From: Otatea glauca
Taxonomy: Eukaryota > Streptophyta > Magnoliopsida > Poales > Poaceae
Direction: 5' to 3'
Assembly (NCBI GenBank): GCA_036346275.1
Contig: CM070725.1
Coordinates: 20,760,216 to 20,824,215, forward strand
Length of the DNA stretch: 64,000 bases
Of this stretch, positions 1-9,633 are shown piece by piece. The notes below the pieces were generated by a model. That model saw nothing but the letters and a program-made list of their open reading frames with translations, had not been told where the DNA came from and searched no databases. The stretch's first letter is position 1, and the number at the start of each line of letters is the position of its first letter. Made by a program: the position numbers and the translations under genes.

Positions 1-2
1 TG

Positions 3-712
3 TGCGTCGATCACACGGGCTTAAACGCCACGTGTCCCAAAGATAACTTCCCTCTTCCACGCATAGACCAGATCGTGGACTCCACCGCCAACGCCAATAT
101 ATTGAGCTTTCTCGACGCCTACTCTGGCTACCACCAGATCAAGCTCGCCGTGGAAGACGAGGACAAAACTGCCTTCATCACGCTGTTCGGAACCTTCTGC
201 TACACGACCATGTTGTTCGGTCTCCGCAACGCGGGCGCAACGTTCCAGCGGCTGATGGTCAAGACCTTCGACCTACAGATCGGTCGAAACCTCGAGGTCT
301 ACGTCGACGACATCATCGTCAAAAGCTCCTCCGAGGCCGACCACGTCCATGACCTAGCCGAGACCTTCGCCAGTCTAAACAGGTTCGGCATCAAGCTTAA
401 TCCCGAGAAGTGCGTCTTCGGCACGACCTCCGAAAAGGTGCTCGGCTACATGATCAGGGGCTCAGGCGTGGGCCCAAACCCGGAGAAGATCGAGGCAATC
501 GAGCAGATGGCCGCCCGACTTCAGAAAGCAGTCCGTGGTCTCATCGGCGCGCCATCGCCTCACCGCTTTATCTCCCGGCTCGGCGAGCGAGGGCTGCCCT
601 TCTTCAAGATCTTGCGCAGGCATGGGGGCTTCGAGTGGACCCCCGAAGCCCAGTGGTCCTTCGACGAGCTCAAGGCATACTTTCGAGATTCTCAGGAACT
701 CGGAGGCCGGAG
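3..712 (+). pseudogene. Tat-lineage Ty3/gypsy reverse transcriptase, partial
   Basis: The frame is already open at the window edge, so the 5' part of pol lies outside. The translation carries the RT palm: SFLDAYSGYHQI near 110, the FG...NAGATFQR block near 215-250, and the catalytic YVDD at about 300. It then continues through the KLNPEKCVFG thumb region. RT copies element RNA into cDNA in cytoplasmic particles. Wording such as NAGATFQR, YVDDIIVKS and NPEKIEAI is typical of the Tat (Retand-like) lineage rather than chromoviruses. After about 685 the frame jumps from the connection region (FDELKAYF) to sequence that normally lies some 150 or more codons later, and it stops at 725. The RT-linked RNase H is therefore mostly deleted and the copy is dead. 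The lineage call is from family knowledge; the motifs are seen directly. Confidence 0.85.
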
Positions 713-1262
713 GTCACATCGCTAAATGGGCCATGGAACTGGCCGAGTTCGACCTCCGCTTCGTGGCCCGCACCGCCATCAAATCGCAGGCGTTGGCCAA
801 CTTCGTGGTCGAGCAAACAACCGAGCCTGCCCCCGAGCCCGAGGTCGAGGTCGAAGACCCTTGGACCATGTTTTTCGACGGGTCAAGGTCGTTCGAGCGC
901 TCGGGGGCTGGCATTCCCATCGTCACCCCGAAGGTGACCACCTGAGGTATGTGGTCTTCTTCAGTTTTCCCACAACCAACAACGCAGTAGAATACAAGGC
1001 CCTCTTGGCTGGCCTGCGAGCTTGCATGTCCCTGGGCATCCACTGTCTGGTTGTTAAAGGGGACTCTCAGCTCGTCGTCAATTAGTACAACAAAGACTAT
1101 CAGTGTTCGGACCCGCTAATGACCAAGTACCTCGCCGAGGTGCGCAAGATGGAAAGATGGTTCCTAAACCTAAAGATCCAGCACATGCCAAGGAAGGACA
1201 ACTCCACTGCCGACCTCCTGTCCAGGCCTGGATCGTCCGGCGATGAGCTCCTGCCGGACGTC
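688..1262 (+). pseudogene. Second (Tat-type) RNase H domain, broken
   Basis: Starts at the remnant of the RT/RNase H connection (EILRNSEAGGHIAKWAMEL) and leads into an RNase H fold. The acidic positions are recognisable: FFDGS near 870, NNAVEYKALL near 980, KGDSQLVV near 1062 and STADLLSR near 1208. RNase H removes RNA from the RNA-DNA hybrid during reverse transcription. A second RNase H between the first one and integrase is a known trait of the Tat lineage. A frameshift near 940 moves the reading from frame 1 to frame 3, and a TAG stop lies at 1083-1085. About 185 bp of low-similarity linker separate it from the integrase. Confidence 0.75.
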
Positions 1263-1446
1263 ATCCTCGAGACCTTGCCCGGTGGCCCTCCTCGAGAGTG
1301 TCCCCTCGTGGATGGACCCGATCGTCAAGTTCCTCGACCGCGGATAGCTCCCTGCTACTTCGGCCGAGAGGAGCAGGAGCCGGTGCCACGCAAGCTCATA
1401 CAGGCTCGTCGGCGGGCAGCTTTACCGTCGAGGAGCCCTGGGCATT

Positions 1447-2573
1447 CTCTTGAAATGCATCACTCCTGAGGAGGGTAAGTACTTGCTTAGCGACATACAT
1501 TGTGGCCTATGCGGCGCTCACTCTTCTTTTAGGACAATGGTCGGGAAGGCGTTCCAGATGGGATTTTACTGGCCGACAGCGCTCGGGGATGCTCAAGACA
1601 TCGTCTGGGCTTGCCAGGCCTGCCAGTTCCATGCTCGAAAGGACTGACAACTGGCCTACGCCTTACAGACCATTCCCCTCTCCTGGCCATTCTCGACGTG
1701 GGGCCTCGACATCCTCGGCCCCTTCTTGAGGTCGGTTGGGGGGAAGAAATTCCTGTTCGTCGCCATCGACACCTTATCGAAGTGGATCGAGGCTGAGCCG
1801 GTCTCCGCTATCACCACCAAAGCCGTGGTAAGGTTCTTCCGTTCCTTCGTGGTCACGAGGTATGGAGTCCCTTGCAGGATCATCACCGACAATGGGATAC
1901 AGTTCACCAGCGAGCTGTTCCAAGAGTTTTGCGCAGACATGGGAACCAAGGTCTGCTATGCCTCGGTGAGCCATCCTCAGAGCAACGGGGCGGTCGAGCG
2001 CCCCAACGGACAGCTCGTCCAAGGCGTCAAGAAACAAGTTTTTACTGAGCTCGGTCAGCGTGGCCGGGCCTGGGTGGACGAACTTCCCACCGTCCTTTGG
2101 TTCATCCGCACCTCTCCGAGCTGGACAACGGGGGCGAGCCCTTTCCAGCTCGTCTTCGGGGCCGAGGCCGTCCTACCACCGGAGGTCACGCTCGGCTCCG
2201 TCAGGGCAAGCTCGGTCGACCAGGTCGATCTCGAGCAGGAGCGATCCCTCGACCTCGCCCTGGCAGAGGAAGTAAGGTGCCGCGCACTGCTGCGCTCGGT
2301 GCGCTACCTCAAGATCTCCGTAGGCACACCGCCCGAGCAATACAACCTAGGGGCTTCCACATCGGGGACCTGGTCTTAAGACGAATCCAGGACCGGTCCA
2401 ACACCAACAAGTTGTCCCCATTGTGGGAAGGCCCCTATAGGATCGTCTCAGCAAGTCGCGTGGGAGCTTACCATCTAGCAACCCCCGATGGCAGGGAGCT
2501 CACAAACTCGTGGGATGTAGGCCACCTCCGGAGGTTTTATGCCTATGCTCCCCCTCCTTCTGTTTTGAGATAA
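1447..2573 (+). pseudogene. Tat-lineage gypsy integrase, damaged
   Basis: The HHCC zinc finger is visible (H near 1495, H near 1515, CQACQ near 1612). The catalytic core follows with its DDE residues: WGLDILGPF at 1699, ITDNGIQF near 1885, and E in NGAVERPNGQ near 1990. The end of pol (HIGDLVLRR, LSPLWEGPYRI, ELTNSWDVGHLRRFY) closes at 2573. Integrase inserts the cDNA into chromosomal DNA. One TGA stop at 1645-1647 separates the zinc finger from the core in the same frame. A frameshift near 2340 moves the C-terminal part into another frame. Wording and position fit the Tat lineage; no chromodomain is present. Confidence 0.85.
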
Positions 2574-2659
2574 GATGCTTTCCCTTATCATCATGCTTGT
2601 CTCTCGTATCTCGAGCAAACGTGACCCGGGCCGTGGCCCGGACACTTACCTTCGGGGGT

Positions 2660-3290
2660 CGAATACGCGGTAAGCCGATCCTCATCACAGTAAGTCGGCT
2701 ATCCCCCAGTCGCGGGTTCTGCCCCGGCAAGTCACGCCCGTGGGCTCGCCGACCTCGAGATACTCGAGTTTCGCCCATCAGGCCCCTTACTCAAGCTAGC
2801 ACGACAGTCCCGTGGTCCACCTCCGGGAGTCGAACGTGCGGTAAGCCGATCCTCATCGCAGTAAGCCGACCATCCCCCCGTAGCAGGGCCCGAGCCCGGG
2901 ACTGCCGTTGGTAAGGGCTTCGAGCTAAGGGCCTCGGCCTAGTTTTTCCGTCACGCTAAATTATGCTGCTTTATCGTCTCTTATTTCCTCTTATGCTTTT
3001 TCCTGTCTCGAGCGAATGTGTCTGAAGGTTGTGGTGTGAGGGATCGACATCAGGGGGTCGAACGCGCAGTAAGCCGATTCTCATCGCAGTAAGCCGATCT
3101 CCCCCCTGCAGCAAAGTCCATCCTGGCATTCGCGCCCGAGTGCTTCCTTGACCTCGAGACGCAGGGGTCTCGGCCCTCGCACCCCTCGCTTGAGCTGGGA
3201 TCTCAACCTTGTAACTCGCCTCTGGGGGACAAAATGCGCAGTAAGCCGATTCTCATCGCAGTAAGCCAACCATTCCCTCCGTCGTAGGGG
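2660..3290 (+). repeat. Four imperfect direct repeats with a GTAAGCCGAT core
   Basis: A block reading roughly GCGCAGTAAGCCGATTCTCA, followed by a second 'GCAGTAAGCCGA' and a C-rich tract, recurs near 2668, 2838, 3067 and 3236. Spacing is about 170, 229 and 169 bp. Each unit is preceded by a 'GGGGGTCGAA'-like stretch, and spacer sequence between units is less conserved. No function is evident. Confidence 0.7.
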
Positions 3291-3636
3291 ACGAGCCCGA
3301 GATTGTCCTCGCCTCAAGGGCGTCCAGGTCTTCAAATCTTATGTCACCGTACTTCGAACCAGCCCAGATCTAGGCCTATGATAAAAATTTATCTTTAGCA
3401 CTAACCTCTTTTGATTTCTCGAGGGACGTGACGTCAGGTCACGATCCCAAGTTGCAGGTTCTTTCGCCGAAGATCGCGCCGTTTTAAGACCTCGGGCCTG
3501 GGGCTCCTTCTGCTTTTCTTTAGGCCAAAAATCCTTTTTTCATATAGAACATCTCAAGCGGCGCGACCTCGGGCGTGACCATAAGGGTGACCATAAGATC
3601 ACGCGGCGAGCTCCCCCTCGAGATGTCCATGCGTGA

Positions 3637-4925
3637 TTTGTTTTGCAGCGCCGAGGGTCGCATTCTCTAGGTTCGCCTCGGGGATGACCGAGCCTAATGC
3701 AGGTTCGGGCTCGGAGGTCGCAATAAGGCGATCGTTATCGGGATAAGCCAGCTATTCCCCCGTGCTGCCAACCATTGAACATTCTCAGAGGGCGCCCCGA
3801 GCCTAATGCATTCCCAGGCTCGGAGGTCGCAGTTTCTAAATTCTCCGCCGGGGATGACTCTGGTCGCGATAAGACGACAGTCGCAATAAGCCGACCATTC
3901 CCCCGTGGCCAAGTGGCCAGGTTCGAATTTCTAAACCGCCCTCTGAGGAAGCCTGTCCTGAGCTTGAGCGTTTTCGAGCTCGTCGGGCTGGACCCGAGGC
4001 CTAAACCTGGTCTGATCCTGATGTACTTCCAGGCCGGCCAGTCCGAGTTGTGCCAAAGCCTGACGTATTTCCAGGCTCTACCTCGGTTAATCTGACCTAA
4101 ACCTGGTCTGAGCCTGATGTACTTCCAGGCCGGCCAGTCCGAGGTGTGCCCAAAGCCTGACGCATTTCCAGGCTCAGCCTCGGTTAATCTAACCTCGAAG
4201 CATTCCCGAGGGCAGCCAACTTGGTCCAAAAGGCACAGGTAATGTCTGCCCCCTTGTCCATTGATACTTGCGCCTCGGGCAATATGATCTCGCGGCGTGA
4301 CAGTAAGGACCGCCTCCGGGAGGTCGACGCTACTGATGTAAGCCGATTCTCATCGCCACAGAGCTCCCTCCCGTCGTAGGTTCGGACCAGAGGTCACGCA
4401 GAGCAGCTCCCGGGCCCCGGAGCGCCTGTGTATGCATTTTGTGTGTTTTGTTTTGCAGCGCCGGAGGTCGCGTTCTCTAGGTTCGCCTCGAGGACACCCT
4501 GAACCCGATGCATTCCCAGGCTCGGAGGCCACAGTAAGACGATCTTTATCGGAATAAGCCGGCTATTCCCTCGTGCTGCCAACCATTGAACGTTCTCAGA
4601 GGGCGCCCCGAGCCTGATGCATTCCCGGGCTCGGAGGTCGCAGTTTCTAAATTCAACGCCGGGGATGACTTCGGTCGCGATAAGCCGGCAATCGTAATAA
4701 GCCAATCATTCCCCCGTGGCCAAGCGGCTAGGTCCGAATTTCCAAACCACCCTCTGAGGGGGCCCCCGAGCTCGAAGCATTCCTGAGCTCGCCGAGCTGG
4801 ACCCGAGGCCTAAACCTGGCCCGAGCCTGATGTATTTCCAGGCCGGCCAGTCCGAGTTGTGCCCAAAGCCTGAGTGTTTCAGGCTCGGCCTCGGTTAAAT
4901 CTGACCTCGAGTGTCCCCGGACTCG
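3637..4925 (+). repeat. ~810-bp tandem duplication in the Tat 3' spacer
   Basis: Sequence from 3637 (TTTGTTTTGCAGCGCCG) reappears from about 4448. The similarity includes GTGCTGCCAACCATTGAAC (3763 and 4574), the GGGGATGAC block, and the CTAAACCTGG...CCAGGCCGGCCAGTCCGAG block. The second copy carries small indels. Nested inside the first copy is a ~96-bp tandem pair starting at 4001 and 4097. These are structural repeats of a decaying element. Confidence 0.75.
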
Positions 4926-5146
4926 GTCAACCTAATCCGAATGGTTCGAGTTGAAATCAATAACTCACCCAGCGAACACCTCCGACTATTTTGCTCTATG
5001 CGTCGTAATCTGACGTCACTCGGACTCTTCTACAAAGCAGACTAAGCAAGCTTTCGAAGACGACAAAGAGCAAGACAAAAACAAGCTAAGTCTTCTAAAA
5101 ACGTGATTTTATAAATCATGGCAAAAGGCTACATTGTCTTTACAAA

Positions 5147-5167
5147 GGGTGCGAATATTTCGCACCC
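5147..5167. other. Perfect 9-bp stem, 3-nt loop hairpin
   Basis: GGGTGCGAA, loop TAT, TTCGCACCC. It lies 24 bp beyond the stop codon of the antisense ORF (5191-5193), so it would be in the 3' UTR of that transcript. A role in 3'-end formation or RNA stability is possible but is inference only. Confidence 0.6.
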
Positions 5168-5190
5168 CATCTACCTATTGACCTATCATT

Positions 5191-8100
5191 CTAGTCTGCA
5201 GACATCTCTCGAGCAAGTTTTTCCTGCTTGAGGTCGGAGACCCTTCTCCGCAGCGCTAGCACCTCAGCCTCAGCTTTATCGACCCGGTAGCGGTCGTTCT
5301 GAAGCTGGGCCAAGGCGCTCTTCCCCGCTTGGGTCACCCGGGCTAGCTTCTCCTCGAGCTCGGAGACCTTCGCCTCGGACGCGGCGGCCTTCACGCCCGC
5401 CTCAGCCGCCCGCGCCTCGGCTTCAGCGGCCCTCACTGCGGTTTCCGTTGCCTTCACCTCGGCCTCAATGATCCTCTTCTCCAGCTCGGCTACCGTCTCC
5501 TCGAGCACGGCCGCCTTCGCCTCGGCGTCGATCGCCTTGGCCTTGAGCTCGGCTACCTTGGCCTCGAGCTCGGCGGAGGCCTTCCCCGGGGCGGCAGAAA
5601 GCTCATCAAGTCGCGCCTGAAGGCCGGCCGCCTCCTCGCGCGCGGCCTCTGCCTCTGCGCGCTCGGTCGGTAGGTCCGCCAAGCGCACATGGAGCCCCTC
5701 CACCTCCTTCCGCACGGCCGTGAAGTCCTCGAGCGCAGACGATGCGATCCCGTAGCTCTCCTCGCAAGCCATGAACGAGACCTCGAGGAGCTCCCCGAGC
5801 TCCTACGCCTCTTGCCGCACAGCCTCCGCCCTCGAGCGACGGAGATCTCGAGCTTGAGGCGCTGGATCGTCGCCGTCGCGCTCGTGCGGTTCTCGTTGAG
5901 AGCCGCCTGCGCCTTTTGTCGGACGCGGGCGAGGGTCTCCTCCGCCTTCTTCCGCTCCTCCTCGAGGGCTTTGTAGAGCGTTGCGGCGTGGAAGTCCCTC
6001 TCGACGTTCAGCTCCCGCTCGACCTCCCGAGCTTCGTGCTCCCGCTCGGCATCGACGGCCCACACGAGCTCGAGGGCTTGGGCTTCTTTCAGCCGCTCGA
6101 CCTCCTCTCGTCGGCGCGCCGCATCGGCCTCGACTTGGGCGGCGTCCCTCTGGTTGGCCTCGATCACGTCTCAGAGGGCCCGAAAGCTGAGCACATGCCC
6201 GCGCACGACCCCGTACCCTCGGGAGATCAGGCGCAGACCCTGCAGAAACAAGGGAAATGTCACCACAATTACAAGAGAAAAGAAAAGGGGAAGAAAGAGG
6301 GAAGAGTTCAGGGCGAGCACGCTTATCGCCGCCAGCCGGTCCTCTTGCACTTGCAGGTCGATGGCGCCGTCGGGTCCTCGGGGCAGATCTGTGGCAACCC
6401 CCTCCTCAGTGGACCCCGTCGCCGCGACAGCACCAGCGTCCTCAGACGTCCTGTCTCGGTCCGCGTCGGCCGGGACAGTGGTGGCCGGGATCGCCCGTCC
6501 CGCAATGACAACCTGACCGGGCTCGCCCTCGACCGCCGTAGCAGAACCCCCAAGGCCAGCGTCCAGCTCGGGGGCTCCTTCGTCGCCTTCGGCCGCGACG
6601 CCATCGGTCGCGTTGCCCTCGGCCGCCGCCGCGTTTACCTGCCCCGCGCCGCACCGCGGCGGCGCGCCCTCTGGTCGCACCCTCCTCATCCGCGTCCTCC
6701 TCCTCGGACACTGTGGCAGGTAGGACTCACCGTGCCCTGGACCGCGGCACGAGGCGGAAGTCGTCCTCGTCCTCCTCCTCCTCGGCCTCACCCTGGGCCA
6801 CAGGAAAGGTCGGTGCCCCTCGTTCGCTTGGACACCGCGGCGGAACAGAACGAAGGGAAGCGAAAGAGGACTACACCTGGCGCTGCGTCTCCGCGGCAGC
6901 TGCAGGAAGTCTCCTTCCCCGGGTGCTTAGTGCTGGAGGTCATTGCTCCGACTGCGCATCCGGGGCCCGCGCGGCGGCTACCGCCTCCTGCTGCTGGTAG
7001 AAAAGCAAAAATCAATAAAAGAAAGGTTGAAAGGAAACATCAAAGAAGCGACCTTGGGCTCGAGTATTCCCGAGCTCGGGGCATTCAACTTACCACTGCC
7101 CGATCGCCCCACTCGAAGTGGGGCTTCTTGGCGACCGGCTTTGGGGCATCTGGGGCCGGCCTCTTGGTCCCTTTCTTGCCTTTGCTCAGCACGGGGAGCG
7201 GCAGCATTTGCTTGGCCGTATCCCGGAGCTCCTGGGTCTCTTGCACAAACTCGTCACGATTAGCGCCTGAGTCCAAGCTCTCAGGGCCAGAAGTCAAAGC
7301 AAGAGGCGTTACCTCGCTGCTCCGCCTCAAGATGTTCTTGGGGACGTCGCCGTCGAGGTCGTAGGCGGTGGCGGCCTTCCCGAAGATCTCCTGCATCCTC
7401 GAGGCAATCCAAGCCGCCTTCGGTGCTGCGAGGGGCCAAAAGAAACCTTTGAGAGCAAGAAAGCTTCGATCGGGCCCGGAGAAGCTCGAGTCTGTGCAAT
7501 GCTTACCTTCGGGCCTTCTCGGGTGACGTCGTGCTTCCCGGTGATCTCGAAGAAGGGGTGTAGCCTCTTCCGAAGAGGGAACACCGATTCTTGCGCAGTA
7601 GTCGTAAACGATCGCCGCGCCTCTTCAACCAGCGTCGCAAGCAGATGTGGATGAGGGCGACCACCGCCTGGTCGGCCGCTGAATCCTTGGGCTCCGGGGT
7701 CTCCCGCTTGCCGTCGACCGCGGCGCCATGGTAGGCGAGGTCGCTGCCCTCGCCCTTCTTCAAGTAGAACCATTTCTCCGACCACGACCCGAGCGAGTCC
7801 CGGGTCGGGATCTGGAGAAAGGAGCAAGGGAGTGCCGCCCGTAGCCGGAAGTAGAGACACCTGACGACGGGGTCCTTCGCGGTGCGGGACAAGGATTAGA
7901 AACGAAAAAACAAAGAGGGGGTGGGAAGGATGCCCAGAAACCCCTCGCAAAGATGAGCAAAAATGGAGAGGTGGAGAAGAGAATTGGGTACCAAGTTCAC
8001 AAGCTCGATCTCGCACTGCGCAAGGACCGCAGCAAGAAGTCGCTCTCCAGGGTACGTAGCCCGAAGAGCATGTATTGCTCCGTGCTCACGACCTCGTCAT

Positions 8101-8221
8101 CTCGAGGCTGCGGCATGTTCTCCACGGCTGGGAGTCGCCAGGTGAACGGGTCCAGCAGCCCCAAGGTCTCCATGTCCTTCATCCGGTCCGTGGTGAGGGT
8201 GCTCTTTCCGAACTTCGCCAT
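5191..8221 (-). pseudogene. Antisense accessory ORF: putative gypsy-type transposon protein (PF04195-like)
   Basis: Reads opposite to pol. It starts at 8221 with MAKFGKSTLTTDRM, followed by LLDPFTWRLP and DDEVVSTEQYM. After a break it resumes near 7990 with LVPNSLLHLSIFAHLCEGFLGI and, near 7770, SEKWFYLKKGEG. This order (R-LP...P...E-V, then NS-L-L--F-HLCE-FLGI, then WFY-K) matches what I know of the 'putative gypsy type transposon' family (PF04195). The family is commonly found as an antisense ORF in Tat elements. The middle (7400-6170) is low-complexity, acidic and Ala/Gly/Pro-rich. The last part (6167-5191) is an Ala/Glu/Lys coiled coil with heptad-like runs such as EAEARAAEAGVKAAASEAK. 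Introns may explain some frame changes, but a TAG near 5803 and a frameshift near 5840 suggest decay. Function unknown. Confidence 0.65.
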
Positions 8222-8770
8222 AGAATCAAAGGGGTGGAATCGGGGAAGGAAGGCAGACGCGGCGTCGCAAAGGGGCAAGAAGCAAAGAAGCAGAGAATGT
8301 GAGCGATGGGGAAGAAAGGCTTCAGGAGGTGAAGTATCCCGGTTTTAAAGACGCCTCGGCTACCGACTTTATTATCGCCTCAAAAGACGCGCTCGCAGCC
8401 AGCAGGCGGTAACCGAGGCATCGTGGCCTTTCAAAACAAGGTACGAACACGCCGCTTCAAACGTGACACTAGCCAGGCTTTCCAACTTCTCCACTCGAGC
8501 GGCCCGAGCAGCCTCGGGCCCCTTCGTCCCCTCGCGACGAAGGAGCCCGAACGTCCCAGACGCCATCAAGACCACTCAAGGACGAAGCGTTGAAGCTCGA
8601 CCGTCTCCAAAGACGACCACGACGAAGAAACTCGCAGAAGGGGTTTCCCTCGAATCCCGAAAGGAGCTCGAGAATCCCCGAGCTCGACCAAGGTGACGAT
8701 CCCTCCTCGAAGACTTCAGGCTCAAGAACGCCTAGAGTCTCAGACCGTTTCTTGAGCCTCGGGAGCTGGT
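8222..8770. other. Upstream region of the antisense ORF / end of Tat internal region
   Basis: About 550 bp between the antisense start codon and the LTR. I see no gene. It would hold the promoter of the antisense ORF and the polypurine tract for plus-strand priming. The only candidate tract just before the LTR (CGGGAGCTGG) is weak. Confidence 0.4.
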
Positions 8771-9007
8771 TGTCGGGGATCGGTCATCCTGGCATGTGTC
8801 CAGGCCCCCCCGGGGCTTTAGAACGTTTTCCGTGAGCTCGGAGGACTGTTCCTGAGCTCGGGCAGAGGTATCCCTGAGATCGGGAAACGGTTCCTGAGCT
8901 CGGGCGAGGGTGTCCTCGAACTCGTGTTGGCTCCCGCAGCCTCCTCGACCTCGGTGCCTTCAACCCGACCTCTAGCATAGTATTCCCTTTCCTTGCATGA
9001 CCTCTCT

Positions 9008-9166
9008 CCCCTGCGTGGGAATTGGGGCCGTCAACTCCTATCAGTTTCCCTGCGTGGGAACTAGGATCAACCGCTCCTATCAGTTCCCCTGCGTGGGAAC
9101 TAGAGCCCAGCAACTCCTGTCAAGTCCCCTGCTTGAGAACTAGGGTCAACTACTCCTGTCAACTCA
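9008..9166 (+). repeat. Four ~39-40-bp tandem repeats in LTR U3
   Basis: Units start at about 9008, 9048, 9087 and 9127 with CCCTGCGTGGGAA or a close variant, and end with CTCCT(A/G)TCA. They lie 50-200 bp upstream of the TATA box, the usual place for LTR enhancer repeats. The enhancer role is inferred. Confidence 0.75.
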
Positions 9167-9211
9167 CAGACATCGCCAGACGTCAGCACTCGAGATCAGC
9201 ACCGAGGGGAC

Positions 9212-9218
9212 TATAAAG
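9212..9218 (+). promoter_or_regulatory. TATA box of the Tat LTR
   Basis: TATAAAG in the context GGGGACTATAAAGCGCC, followed by an A-rich stretch. Position in the LTR fits the U3/R border. Confidence 0.6.
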
Positions 9219-9633
9219 CGCCAGGACTACCTGATCAGACAGAGGACAAACCGAAAAAAAGAGCACAAAGGCAACACCAGGACAACAACACACAACAAGA
9301 ACCTCGAGACACCCTCATACACTACACCACCTCGTCGAGCTCCCCCTCGGCCATCACTTTCGAGTGGCCCCGAGGTCGAGCTCCCTGTTCATCCTCCCTC
9401 GAGGAGCCTATTAGTCATGTTTCGCCTACGGGCAAGACTGGAGTAGAGCTATTACCCGACCTAGGGGGCTCGAACCAGTATAAACCCTGTGTCTCCCCTA
9501 TTCGCTTGTCTTTCTTCCCCGAGCTGCGTGCCTGCTGACGCTCCCTCCTTCCCGGACGAGCACGACTTGGGGCCTCACCCCCTTTACTCGATCCTTCCTC
9601 CCTCTTTGCGGTTGACGGTCCCGATCGTCGACA

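Larger units (their letters stand above)
2574..5146 (+). other. Non-coding 3' spacer of the Tat element
   Basis: About 2.6 kb, GC-rich, between the end of pol and the antisense ORF. I see no convincing gene. It is built largely of imperfect direct repeats, annotated separately. Long repeat-rich 3' untranslated regions are usual in Tat-lineage elements, so I assign it to the same element by position and base composition. Confidence 0.6.
8771..9633 (+). repeat. 3' LTR of the Tat-lineage element
   Basis: Begins TGTCGGGGATCGG and ends GATCGTCGACA, giving the terminal inverted repeat TGTCG/CGACA. It is 863 bp. It contains a U3-like repeat cluster, a TATA box at 9212-9218, and a C/T-rich downstream part. 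It is in line with pol on the same strand and directly abuts unrelated AT-rich DNA at 9634. The 5' LTR lies outside the window, so I cannot compare the pair. Confidence 0.75.

Noticed and set aside
5916..7364. Long plus-strand open frame opposite the antisense ORF
   Set aside because: GC-rich shadow of the minus-strand coding region. The translation is Arg/Pro/Leu-rich with no recognisable domain, while the minus strand gives the PF04195-like and coiled-coil readings.
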